The notes under the pieces were generated by a model, which saw only the letters and a program-made list of their open reading frames with translations, did not search any database and had not been told where the DNA came from. Positions 40,776-49,556 of a DNA stretch of 64,000 nt are shown piece by piece (position 1 is the stretch's first letter; each line of letters opens with the position of its first letter). The stretch spans positions 1,240,001 to 1,304,000 of the forward strand of contig NZ_JAUFQG010000004.1 in assembly GCF_030409605.1 (NCBI RefSeq), read 5' to 3'. The position numbers and the translations under genes were made by a program. Origin of the DNA: Simiduia curdlanivorans (GTDB taxonomy: Bacteria > Pseudomonadota > Gammaproteobacteria > Pseudomonadales > Cellvibrionaceae).

Positions 40776-41568
40776 TTTTTGCCAAAAATCGCTCGATGGC
40801 GCGCGAGCAGGCAACAAAACCAAAGCTGGCTGTTACCATTGTCACGGCGCCCAGGCCGCCGCCACAGTCTAATTTGACCTCTGCACCTAACGCCGATTTA
40901 TTTGTGCAAACGCCGCCTTCGGGCGTGGGGAACTTTAACTGTTCGGTGGAGTAGATCGCTTCCACGGAAAAATTTCTTTTCGTGTTGCGAGAAAAGTTGT
41001 AATTCCTACGCAAATTATTGCGCGTGCGCGCGAGCAGTGGGTCGTTGGTAGTTTTGGCGAGATCGAGCGAGGTAATCTGGCGCGGGTCGAGTTTTCCGCC
41101 GGAGGAGCCGACCGTGATAACGGTGAGTTTTATGCGCTTACAGTAGCCGATAATTGCGGCTTTTACATGGGCAGAGTCGATACAGTCGACGACCACGTCT
41201 TGCGACTTATTTAAGAGCTCGGCGACGTTTTCGGGTTGAATAAAATCGTCGATGATTTGCACATTTAGTTCGGGGTTTATGCCCTTTAAGCGCTCGGCAA
41301 TAACCGCAGATTTTGCTTGCCCCACCGTGCTGGCCAGCGTGTGCAGTTGTCGATTGGTGTTGGTGACGCAGACTTCATCCATATCGATGAGAGTGATATG
41401 ACCGATACCGGTGCGCGCCAAGGCCTCCGCCGCCCAAGAACCCACACCGCCAATGCCGATGACCACAAAATGTGCCTGCGCCAGCTGAGCTAGAGCGTCC
41501 ATTCCATAGAGTCGAGCAACACCGCCGAAGCGCTGTAGGTAGGCGGGGGATAAAGGTGTTTGGGTCAT
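40765..41568 (-). CDS. tcdA: tRNA threonylcarbamoyladenosine dehydratase
   Basis: TcdA (CsdL/YgdL) cyclises t6A37 in ANN-decoding tRNAs to ct6A using ATP. It is an E1-like enzyme of 267 residues. The nucleotide motif is VIGIGGVGSWAAEALARTG, followed by LIDMDEVCVTNTNRQ, VVDCIDSAHVKA and, late, GEXX-like GGVCTNKSALGAEVKLDCGGG in pieces. C-terminal residues AIERFLAKTRR match the family. No ribosome binding site is clear in front of the ATG. It converges on csdE with an 11-base overlap of coding ends. Confidence 0.94.
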   Translation of the reverse strand: MTQTPLSPAYLQRFGGVARLYGMDALAQLAQAHFVVIGIGGVGSWAAEALARTGIGHITLIDMDEVCVTNTNRQLHTLASTVGQAKSAVIAERLKGINPELNVQIIDDFIQPENVAELLNKSQDVVVDCIDSAHVKAAIIGYCKRIKLTVITVGSSGGKLDPRQITSLDLAKTTNDPLLARTRNNLRRNYNFSRNTKRNFSVEAIYSTEQLKFPTPEGGVCTNKSALGAEVKLDCGGGLGAVTMVTASFGFVACSRAIERFLAKTRR

Positions 41569-41618
41569 GGCAAATAGAAACTAATAAAACCGCTATTATA
41601 GCGTGATAAAACCCCGGC

Positions 41619-42401
41619 TCAATCCTTTGCTTGGCTTGAAATGATCGACAGCTGTAACTGACTTAACTGCAGAGCGCGATAGTGTTCGGCTATTGCTTGG
41701 TTTTCAAATGCAACGCTATTGAGATTGCGCAAGACATTCTGGTTGCGCGTTTCATTGACGAGGGTAAGTTCTTGCCAGCTTTTCGTTGGGCAGGCTGTTT
41801 GGTCGCTAGCGATAGTGCGCTGGTAATTCAATTCGTAACTACAGATAAAACTCGCCAAGGGCAATTCGAATGACAGCGGTTTACCCCACTTGCTGGGGGC
41901 AATAGATAACAGATAGTCGTTGCGCCAGCGGCCCTGATTTGCATCTCGCTGCGTCCAAAAAGTCATTAGCAAGTGCGCCTGATCATCGTCAAAATCTGCC
42001 AGATTCAGGGGCGCGAACTTTTCTTGGTACCAGATTTTTAACTGGCTGTTGGTAGGAGTTTCGGTCAGTTCAGCGTTAATGAAAAAGCTTATCTGTAAGG
42101 CTGAGTGTTGTTGGTTAAAGGCGTTCGGTTCAACTTTAAACGTGAGACCATTGGTGTGCTGATGGCTCCAGTCGGCGAGTTTTTTCAACAGGCGAATTTG
42201 ATAGCCTTTTGCGTCTTTTGTCAGGGTGAACGGAGCGTAACTATTATCTGGCGCTGGCGTTAAATCCTGGGCGCTGTCTTGATGGAACCAATAAGAGGCT
42301 TCGAGCTGTTGGCTGGCTTCGCCGGCGTTCGGGTTAGCGCTCATACAGAGAAGCGCGAAGGCCATAAGATATTTGATACAAAGCGCGGGGTATTTGTTCA
42401 T
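41619..42401 (-). CDS. Secreted protein of unknown function, about 260 aa
   Basis: No family was recognised. The N-terminus gives a signal peptide (MNKYPALCIKYLMAFALLCM ... NPNAGEA) when started at 42401; six codons further up an ATG at 42419 also works, and neither has a good ribosome binding site. The mature part looks globular with one late Cys pair (FICSYEL; QTACPTKSW) and no repeats. It is followed by tcdA about 50 bases on and preceded by a ThDP enzyme gene, all on the same strand but with no evident link. Probably periplasmic. Confidence 0.7.
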   Translation of the reverse strand: MNKYPALCIKYLMAFALLCMSANPNAGEASQQLEASYWFHQDSAQDLTPAPDNSYAPFTLTKDAKGYQIRLLKKLADWSHQHTNGLTFKVEPNAFNQQHSALQISFFINAELTETPTNSQLKIWYQEKFAPLNLADFDDDQAHLLMTFWTQRDANQGRWRNDYLLSIAPSKWGKPLSFELPLASFICSYELNYQRTIASDQTACPTKSWQELTLVNETRNQNVLRNLNSVAFENQAIAEHYRALQLSQLQLSIISSQAKD

Positions 42402-42478
42402 GACGGAAGTTTGCGCCATAACAGGCGCGCTGTAAATTGCATCGGGCCTGTTTTGAAGCGGGCGCGGACTGCTGGGTG

Positions 42479-44068
42479 TTAGATAAAATCGCTTTCCTGC
42501 ACTTCGATAATCGTTGGTAAGTCCGACGCTTGTGCGTTTATTAGCGCAGAGGTTAATTCGCGCAAGTTTTTGGCTCTGACACCTTTACAACCGTAACCTT
42601 CGGCAATTTTGATAAAGTCGGGCGCGTAGATATCGCAGGCAATGGGCTCCATACCCGCATCGCGAAAATTCATCGCAATCATTTCGTAACAGCTGTTGTG
42701 CCAAATAATAATGCTAACGGGAATTTTCGCCTCCACAGCCGTCGCTAATTCATTGAGCGAAAATTGAATACCGCCGTCGCCCAGCAAACCGATAACCGGT
42801 CGATGGGGTGCACCCAAGCGCGCGCCAAAGGCCGCCGGTAGCGCCCAACCCAAGGTGCCGTAGCCGGTTGCAGCCGAACCAAAACTGCGCGGTGCGGTGG
42901 CGTCAAATTGGTTGGCGGCGTAGTAGGCCGGTTGCGTTGAGTCGCCCATTAGGATGGCGGTCGGTAGTGCCTCCAGCAGGCTGTCGAGAAATGCTTGATA
43001 GCCGAGGTGTATTTCTTGCTGATGTTTTTGCTTGGCCTCGGCAACCCGTTGCTTGGCATTTTCAAGGCGCGTTTTGCTCGCTGTCAGTTGGCTAGTTAAT
43101 GCTTGGGCAAACTGACAGGCATCAGACTGGATAGCGAGGCTTGGTTTGCAGTTACGTGTTAACTGATCGGTGGCGATATCCACCCGAATGAGTTTGCCGG
43201 GAATGGTGAAATCGCCTTGAAAGAAAAAGTCGTAATCGGTTTCGGACAGTTCGGTGCCGATGGCGAGTATCACATCCGACTGTTCGAACTCATGCCGTAT
43301 AGACGCGAACGATGGGTTTGAGCCCAACAGTAAAGGGTGATCGGGTGGCAGCAGACCTTTGGCGTTATGGGTCAGGCTAACCGGCGCCTGTAATTGCTCT
43401 GCCAGTGCGAGCATTGCGGCTTGAGCGTCGGCGCAACCGCCACCTAAGGCCAGTAGCGGTCGCTTGGCTTGATTGAGTAGTGTCGCGGCCTGCGCCACGC
43501 TGCTGAGGTGAGCGGCCGGCTTGCTGGGCAGCGGCCAAAGGTCGAGTGGCACATGATCAGCCGATGCGGTAATCACGTCCAAGGGTAGGGTTAAATGCAC
43601 GGGCCCTGGCCTTTCGCTGGCGAAGATAGCGAAGGCTCGCGCCATCACCCTGGGTAATTCGTCGGGCCGAGTGAGGGTGTGTGCCCAGCGCGAACATTCG
43701 GCCATGGCAGCCTGCAGGTTGCGGGTTTCGTGCAACCGGCCTTCACCGAGACCGCGTTGCCAAGTGTTGTTGTCGGCGGAGATAACCAGCATGGGCTGAG
43801 AGTCTTGCAGCGCTTGCCCCATGGCGCCACTGATATTGAGTGCGCCTGGGCCGGAAACGGTAATACAGGCAGCAGGCTTGCCGGTCACGCGCGCATAGCC
43901 GTCGGCCATAAAGCCGGCGCCTTGTTCATGGCGAGGCGTAACGTGGCGAATCGCGGTTTGCGGTAAGCCGCGGTAGAGCTCGATGGTATGGGTGCCGGGA
44001 ATGCCGAAGGCTACTTCAATGCCATAGGCTTCGAGGTATTTTGCCAGTAGTTCGCCGCAGGTTTGCAT
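42479..44068 (-). CDS. ThDP-dependent enzyme, acetolactate-synthase-like (possibly AruI-type)
   Basis: A cytoplasmic thiamine-diphosphate enzyme of 529 residues. The N-terminal Pyr domain has the activating Glu in TPRHEQGAGFMADGYARVTG, the middle domain has PLLALGGGCADAQAA, and the PP domain has the cofactor motif GDGGIQFSLNELATAVEAK ... NS. It lacks an ilvN/ilvH partner gene, so a role as biosynthetic acetolactate synthase is unlikely. Overall look is near AruI (5-guanidino-2-oxopentanoate decarboxylase) and other ALS-like decarboxylases; the precise substrate is uncertain. AGGAG lies before the ATG. It follows the unknown gene pair with about 100 bases between. Confidence 0.88.
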   Translation of the reverse strand: MQTCGELLAKYLEAYGIEVAFGIPGTHTIELYRGLPQTAIRHVTPRHEQGAGFMADGYARVTGKPAACITVSGPGALNISGAMGQALQDSQPMLVISADNNTWQRGLGEGRLHETRNLQAAMAECSRWAHTLTRPDELPRVMARAFAIFASERPGPVHLTLPLDVITASADHVPLDLWPLPSKPAAHLSSVAQAATLLNQAKRPLLALGGGCADAQAAMLALAEQLQAPVSLTHNAKGLLPPDHPLLLGSNPSFASIRHEFEQSDVILAIGTELSETDYDFFFQGDFTIPGKLIRVDIATDQLTRNCKPSLAIQSDACQFAQALTSQLTASKTRLENAKQRVAEAKQKHQQEIHLGYQAFLDSLLEALPTAILMGDSTQPAYYAANQFDATAPRSFGSAATGYGTLGWALPAAFGARLGAPHRPVIGLLGDGGIQFSLNELATAVEAKIPVSIIIWHNSCYEMIAMNFRDAGMEPIACDIYAPDFIKIAEGYGCKGVRAKNLRELTSALINAQASDLPTIIEVQESDFI

Positions 44069-44169
44069 GGGGTTCTCCTATTCAATGCCCCAAGCATAGT
44101 GAGCTTAGGCGCAATAGGAAAATGAGATAATGGTATGAGTTCATGCAAAAAACGAAACGAATGGTGCTG

Positions 44170-44913
44170 CTACCAGCCGTCGTCTTCGTTGGTGTTATCT
44201 ATTGATGGGGTTTTGGTCGTGGGGCGTTCGTCGCGAGGCAAGGGCGAGATTTCCACATGGCTCATAAAGTCATCACATATTTGCTCGAGCAGTGCGTCTC
44301 TGGCGGCCAATTCCGTGGGGTTTTCAGCGGTGAAGCCGTTGAAGCGAAAGTCAAACTTGATGGCGACTCCTTCGCCTGCGGGTGCGTAGTTGACGATTGG
44401 TGTTATGCCGCCTAAGTGAGAACCAGCTTGAGCTTGGAAGTAGGGGAACTTTACTCCTTTTCTAGCCACTTGGTGTTGGGATTTCGGATAGGGAATTCTT
44501 TTATATTTTGGCGATTCTTCGGGAACTAATATAGAGTCTGCATCTCCACGATTAAAAAAATTGCGCTCTAAATCATAATATTCTTCAGAAATATGGGTAG
44601 ATATCGCGCTGTGACTTTTTAATGAGTTTTTGCTTGATAGAATTAGTCTTATATCTACAAAAACTTCTCCCGCTAGAGCTTCTATATGCAGAAACTTACA
44701 TGGCCAGTTTAACGAGCAAATGGGCGGGCATTTCATTTCTGTGATGCCCTCGTTAAAATATCTGTTTTCCAAATCTCTAGTGCATAGTTTATCTGGGTAA
44801 TATTCACCAAAGCCAGGAAGCAGAAAAAAAAGGTTAAAGTTTCCTGCAATGATTTGCATTAGTTGCGGGTTTGCATTTGCATAAACATCTTCGATGATCA
44901 TTAGCCTTGCCAT
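44170..44913 (-). CDS. Unrecognised protein, downstream member of overlapping pair
   Basis: No family was recognised. The protein is 247 residues, has no signal peptide and ends in an acidic, hydrophilic tail (SIDNTNEDDGW). A central part looks globular, with Cys-rich stretch EMKCPPICSLNWPCKF at about 60-74 and a conserved-looking Gly-rich piece GSHLGGITPIVNYAPAGEG. The frame overlaps the upstream gene by 13 bases; an alternative ATG at 44901 would form TAATG with its stop. Either way the two are translationally coupled. The DNA is visibly AT-richer than the flanking metabolic genes, especially in the middle, which suggests transfer. Confidence 0.7.
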   Translation of the reverse strand: MARLMIIEDVYANANPQLMQIIAGNFNLFFLLPGFGEYYPDKLCTRDLENRYFNEGITEMKCPPICSLNWPCKFLHIEALAGEVFVDIRLILSSKNSLKSHSAISTHISEEYYDLERNFFNRGDADSILVPEESPKYKRIPYPKSQHQVARKGVKFPYFQAQAGSHLGGITPIVNYAPAGEGVAIKFDFRFNGFTAENPTELAARDALLEQICDDFMSHVEISPLPRDERPTTKTPSIDNTNEDDGW

Positions 44914-45992
44914 TTACCAAGTAGGTTCGCCTGTCTCGCGGCTGTTATGAAGTTACTTTTTGAATGACTGAGTGCCCCTCCGACTGAGAGGGCTATGCTA
45001 GAGGCATTTGTTTTTTCTGTTACTTCCAAAGCATTGGTTGGCCTGCCCACACTTCTTAGTATGCTGGAAATTTGGTTTCGCACTTTGGTTAGTGTGATTT
45101 TTGATCGTCTAGATGTGATTTGTACAGGCGACTTGGATAGCTTGGCATTTTTGGAAGCTAATTGCCTTATGGTTGAGGTAATTGTCGCGTCTGGGTCAAT
45201 AAATTCAAACCCGAGCTTATCTAAATGACCTTTTACAAGCGTTAGTGATTTGTCCAGTATTCCACTGGAACTATCAAAGACTCTAATTTTAGTGAATGAG
45301 CCACTTTTGTTTATCATCGCCTGTTGAGTTTTTTGTAAGATTTTTGCTAGGTCAACTATTGATTGAGACTCGTTAAATATCTTTTGAGCGGGTGTTATCC
45401 AAGTTCCATGTTTATCTATGTCATAACTTGGCGAAAAAAATATTTCATAGGATAGTGAGTTCCAGCCATCAACCTCAGCGTAGGGTTTGAATCGATTGGT
45501 AAGGTTATCTATTGATTGATCTGATCCAATGAAAGCCTGTTCTAGCGCAAAAAAGTCATTATCATTTTTTCTGACAATTCCGTTCTGATAGCGATATAAG
45601 CCTGTTTCATCCTTGTTATTGTTGATACTGCCTACATTTGTTATATAGATCCCGCCGGAGTTCTTGGCAGTTGCTTGAGTAATGTAATAGTGGACTTCCA
45701 CTTTACCCATTAAACATTTATGGCTATTCGCAATGTCTTTATTTTGGTGGCTATTTATCCCTCCGCCCAAAGCTCGTAATTGTTCTATTTTCTTCACTAC
45801 TTCTAGACCGCTAAAGTTACTTATATCCACAGCGGCGAGAAAGTCGGGCAGCAGTTGGGCGTCGATATACACAGGGCGACCGCAGCGGCCATCCGTGTTT
45901 TGGGAAAAGTGAATAAAGCGGTGTTTGGTGTTTTTGTGCGGTTGTTGGGCTATGTGCCCAAGGCTTGCGAGTCCATTCATGATGCGTTCCAT
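44901..45992 (-). CDS. Unrecognised protein, upstream member of overlapping pair
   Basis: No family was recognised. The protein is 363 residues without signal peptide or membrane segment. Its N-terminal 140 residues look mixed alpha/beta (PVYIDAQLLPDFLAAVDISN; GKVEVHYYITQATAKNSGG), the middle holds SLSYEIFFSPSYDID and FTKIRVFDSSSGILD, and the C-terminal 100 residues are basic (KNAKLSKSPVQITSRRSKIT), which may bind nucleic acid. The start is tentative: an ATG at 45992 and one at 45980 are both in frame, neither with a strong ribosome binding site. It overlaps the next gene, so the two proteins are likely made together. AT-rich relative to its neighbours. Confidence 0.7.
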   Translation of the reverse strand: MERIMNGLASLGHIAQQPHKNTKHRFIHFSQNTDGRCGRPVYIDAQLLPDFLAAVDISNFSGLEVVKKIEQLRALGGGINSHQNKDIANSHKCLMGKVEVHYYITQATAKNSGGIYITNVGSINNNKDETGLYRYQNGIVRKNDNDFFALEQAFIGSDQSIDNLTNRFKPYAEVDGWNSLSYEIFFSPSYDIDKHGTWITPAQKIFNESQSIVDLAKILQKTQQAMINKSGSFTKIRVFDSSSGILDKSLTLVKGHLDKLGFEFIDPDATITSTIRQLASKNAKLSKSPVQITSRRSKITLTKVRNQISSILRSVGRPTNALEVTEKTNASSIALSVGGALSHSKSNFITAARQANLLGKWQG

Positions 45993-46442
45993 GCAGTATC
46001 AATGTGAGCTGGGCAGTATATTTGGCGGCCCTAGACTTGCCTAGAAAATCAGTCGAAAGCTGTACGAGTGTTCCTGCATATTTCGAAGGCTTTAGATTTG
46101 AGGGGGTAGGTCGAAACTAGTTATAAAGTATTAGTTGCTGAAAATGACTAATGCCATGTTCTGTTTTTGAGCTTGCCCGGTCATAAGTTCGGCATTTTAG
46201 TTGTGGTTTTATCGGAGTTTTACGTTCTTTTTTGGTGCTTCGAATAACCATAAAAATAAAATTGTTATTGGGGTTGTTCCGAGTCTTATTGGTGTGGACT
46301 ATGGTTAACCCGACCATTACCCGCCGGTGGATTCCGGCCTGTATTGCGGTCATTTTTCAGGTACGGTTTTTCTCAAAATTGCATTTAGTTGAATGCCATA
46401 AGCGTTCTCTAATTGTTTACCGTTGTCCAAGGAGTTGGCTAA
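45993..46442. other. AT-rich gene-free stretch before subtilase
   Basis: About 450 bases. A 78-codon frame on the minus strand (46117-46353) is composition-driven and has no ribosome binding site, so it is not called. The 3' end carries AAGGAG in front of the subtilase ATG. The divergent promoters of the unknown pair and the subtilase must lie here; none could be fixed. Confidence 0.5.
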
Positions 46443-49382
46443 ATGAAGAAATTGCCTCTATCTGCGCTCGGCAAGTCCGTTGCGCTATGTCTATCTTGTT
46501 CCGTGGCTGCGCTGGCTGGTGCTCAGGCACTCGACCCCGCCAAGCTTTCCCTCGAGCGCACCGCGCTGGATACGAAGCAGGCCCCCATTGCCACAGGCAA
46601 GAATCGATTGGAGATTTTTGTCGAGCTGGAAAGCGCCTCTGTCGCTGGGTTTGTTGTTGAAGAATTAGAAGCCACTGAAACTGAACCGAGTCGCGATCGC
46701 CAGCTACAGCAGGCTGAGAAGATTGCTGCAGAACAGGCTCAGTTCCGCGCCAAAATGAAAAAGCTTGGCGCCACCGAAGTGAAAAGCTTTCGCGCCGGTG
46801 TAAACGGTAGCAAGTGGTTGGTAGATCGTAGCGATTTAGCCGCGATTCAAGCCCTAGTAGGCGTAAAGCGTGTTATGCGTGTGCCACACCATAAGTTAAT
46901 GAACAGTGTTTCTGTTCCTTGGGTTGGTGCTACAGACGCCTGGGACCTCGGTTTCAGCGGTGCCGGCAAAAAGATTGCGGTTATCGATACGGGCGTAGAT
47001 TACGTGCATCAGAATTTTGGTGGCAACGGTGATTACACCGGCATAGACCCCTCTTCAATCACTCCTGGTTCCTTCCCAACGGCGAAAGTTACCCTTGGTT
47101 ATGACTTTGCCGGCGCCGATTATCATGCTGGTGGCACTCCCGAGCAGCAAATTCCCCAGCCAGATGATAACCCGATGGATTATCAAGGCCACGGCACTCA
47201 CGTTGCCGGCTCTGCGGCGGGTAACGGTGTTGAAGGTAAGGTAGGTCCTGGCGTTGCAAAAGATGCTGAAATTTGGGCGCTTAAGGTATTTGGCGACAAT
47301 GGTGGTTCCACCTCGCTAACGGTTGACGCGATTGAATTCGCCCTAGATCCAAACGGCGACGGTAGCGTTGACGATCGCGCCGATGTGATTAACATGAGTT
47401 TGGGTTCTGACTTCGGTAGTCCCGATGATCCGTCTTCAGTGGCCGCGGATAACGCTGCGAGCATGGGCGTGGTTGTGGTGGTGGCTGCGGGTAACTCAGG
47501 CAATGGTGTGCCCTATGTACACGGTGCTCCGGCCGCCGGTAAGAAAACCATTTCTGTTGCAGCTACCGTTGCGGGCGGTGCCAATGAATTCGCTGTGCAC
47601 GTAAACAGCGACATCGTTGGCGGTGACTACAACGCCGCTTATTCGGGCATCTCTCCAGCGCTGATCGAAGGCAGCCCAATTTCTGGTGCGATGGAGATCG
47701 CCAACCCGCTCAATGCCTGTACGCCGCTGGCGAATGACATGACCGATAAGGTTGCGTTCTTGCAGCGTGGCGGGTGTTCCTTCACCATCAAGTTACAAAA
47801 TGCTTTAGCTGCAGGCGCCAGCGGTGCGGTGGTCTTCAATAATGAAGCTGGCGCTCCAATTATTATGGGTGGCACGCCAGTAGATTTGGCCGCTGCAATG
47901 ATTTCATTGGAAAACGGAACGTTAATTTACAATGCCATGACCGGTGGTGATATGCCCGAAGGTGTATTGGATGCTGCCAACTATGTGCCTTTCCCTGATA
48001 ATGATGACACCTTAGCTGGTTTCAGTTCTCGCGGCCCAAATAATGGTGGCTCTGATTTCAAGCCTGACTTGGCGGCCCCTGGTGTGGGTATTTCATCGGC
48101 AGCGACGCAGTCCGGCGATGGCGCTGTGAGCTTGAGCGGAACCTCGATGGCGACTCCACACGTTGCCGGTGCAGCTGCTGTTTTGTTGCAGAAGTTTCCC
48201 AACCTGAAGCCGAAGGCCATCAAAGCCATGCTGCAGAACTCTTCGCACTCTGCAAATGCCGGCGGCCCTGGCTCTAATACGCCATATCCGCTGACACTTC
48301 AGGGTACTGGTGTGATCAACGTAGCGGAAGCGGCAAAGCTCAGCAGCATTGCAATTCCTGGTGCAATTAGCTTCGGTCGTATTAACGAGGATCGAGATAC
48401 CCGTGCGCATGAGTTGGTGATGCTGAAGAACATGTCTTCTTCAAGCCGCACCTTCAATGTGACCCATGTGCCGAACCGCGAGGTTCCTGGAGTTTCACTG
48501 CAGTTCCCTAGTCGCGTGCACATGGGCCGCAACAGCAAGCGCCCAGTGTTGGTGAGCATGAAAGTGGATGCATCTGAACTGCCCGCCGATAACGGCTACC
48601 TTAGCCAGACTGAAGTTGATGGCTGGTTAGTGTTTGACGACGGTGAAGATAAGCTCACGGTTGGCTACTTGGCCGTGGTTGACCCTGCTTCGCGCATAAC
48701 GGCGCAGGAAGATCGCAGGGGCAACTTTACCTTGCGCAACCAAGGTCAGGGCATGGGTATAGCTGAAGGCTTCACCTTAGCGGGTAAAGATGGGCTATTC
48801 CTCGATGGCACCTCTAATGCTATTAAAGCCCTAGGTTACCGCACCGCCGATTTCGGTGGCACGCCCGTGGTGCAGTTTGGTTTAGCGACTGAGCGCCCAT
48901 GGAACAACTTATCTCAGCTGTACACCGCTATGTACATCGATACCGATGAAGATGGTTTGGATGACTACATCCTGTATAGCTACGACCAAGGTTGGTTGAC
49001 AGGTGCTACCGATGCAAGCGGCAATATGGTTACTGCTTTGCAAAACCTTAATACTGGTAGCTTCCTGCTGGAATACAATGTTGTGAATGATTACAACGAT
49101 ACTAGCGCAGTGCATACCGTCGATATGTATGGTGAGTACGGCTTCTTAACCGAGGGTGATACCACCTTCAACTATTGGTTGGAAAGCCACAGCCAAACAG
49201 ATGGTGACAGTGTTGACGTCCAGTACGGTAGCATCGATCTGGCCAATGAAATCATCGTGGATCAGCCTTCAGTAGTTGTTGGAGCGCGGGATAAAGTGAA
49301 GATTGAAAGGCTATCAGGCACTGGTAAGTACATGTGGCTGCTACCGAATGATGAGGCGCGTCGTCAGTTAGAGATTGAATAA
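46443..49382 (+). CDS. Secreted subtilisin-like serine protease with PA domain
   Basis: A secreted S8 protease of 979 residues. Signal peptide near GAQA; I9-type propeptide to about 150 (KWLVDRSDLAAIQALVGVKRV). The catalytic triad is Asp182 (AVIDTGVD), His250 (GHGTHVAG) and Ser568 (SGTSMATPHVAG). A PA domain is inserted between His and Ser (about 395-500; ACTPLANDMTDKVAFLQRGGC), as in S8 lantibiotic-type and vibriolysin-like subtilases. The last 300 residues are beta-rich and end without a sorting tail. AAGGAG lies nine bases before the ATG. A terminator follows. It probably breaks down extracellular protein. Confidence 0.96.
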   Translation: MKKLPLSALGKSVALCLSCSVAALAGAQALDPAKLSLERTALDTKQAPIATGKNRLEIFVELESASVAGFVVEELEATETEPSRDRQLQQAEKIAAEQAQFRAKMKKLGATEVKSFRAGVNGSKWLVDRSDLAAIQALVGVKRVMRVPHHKLMNSVSVPWVGATDAWDLGFSGAGKKIAVIDTGVDYVHQNFGGNGDYTGIDPSSITPGSFPTAKVTLGYDFAGADYHAGGTPEQQIPQPDDNPMDYQGHGTHVAGSAAGNGVEGKVGPGVAKDAEIWALKVFGDNGGSTSLTVDAIEFALDPNGDGSVDDRADVINMSLGSDFGSPDDPSSVAADNAASMGVVVVVAAGNSGNGVPYVHGAPAAGKKTISVAATVAGGANEFAVHVNSDIVGGDYNAAYSGISPALIEGSPISGAMEIANPLNACTPLANDMTDKVAFLQRGGCSFTIKLQNALAAGASGAVVFNNEAGAPIIMGGTPVDLAAAMISLENGTLIYNAMTGGDMPEGVLDAANYVPFPDNDDTLAGFSSRGPNNGGSDFKPDLAAPGVGISSAATQSGDGAVSLSGTSMATPHVAGAAAVLLQKFPNLKPKAIKAMLQNSSHSANAGGPGSNTPYPLTLQGTGVINVAEAAKLSSIAIPGAISFGRINEDRDTRAHELVMLKNMSSSSRTFNVTHVPNREVPGVSLQFPSRVHMGRNSKRPVLVSMKVDASELPADNGYLSQTEVDGWLVFDDGEDKLTVGYLAVVDPASRITAQEDRRGNFTLRNQGQGMGIAEGFTLAGKDGLFLDGTSNAIKALGYRTADFGGTPVVQFGLATERPWNNLSQLYTAMYIDTDEDGLDDYILYSYDQGWLTGATDASGNMVTALQNLNTGSFLLEYNVVNDYNDTSAVHTVDMYGEYGFLTEGDTTFNYWLESHSQTDGDSVDVQYGSIDLANEIIVDQPSVVVGARDKVKIERLSGTGKYMWLLPNDEARRQLEIE

Positions 49383-49444
49383 TTTAACTGAAACGGGTCT
49401 TAGGGTGTAAGAACCGTTACTGATGACAAAATGATGTAACCATT

Positions 49445-49466
49445 GGCCCCGCTTTGCGGGGCCTTT
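49445..49466 (+). terminator. Terminator after subtilase gene
   Basis: GGCCCCGC and GCGGGGCC form an 8-bp stem with a TTT loop, then TTT and a T-rich run. Confidence 0.88.
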
Positions 49467-49556
49467 CTTTTTCTGGGGTAGGTCTTTCAACATCCATAGG
49501 CTTTTGTCATATACTGCAGGCTCTTGCTAATTTACGCATCGAATCGAGCCAATAGA

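Noticed and set aside
42808..43966. Plus-strand frames opposite the ThDP enzyme
   Set aside because: Shadows of a well-conserved gene with GC-rich third positions.
46117..46353. 78-codon minus-strand frame upstream of the subtilase
   Set aside because: AT-rich composition leaves stops to chance, there is no ribosome site, and the residue pattern looks random.
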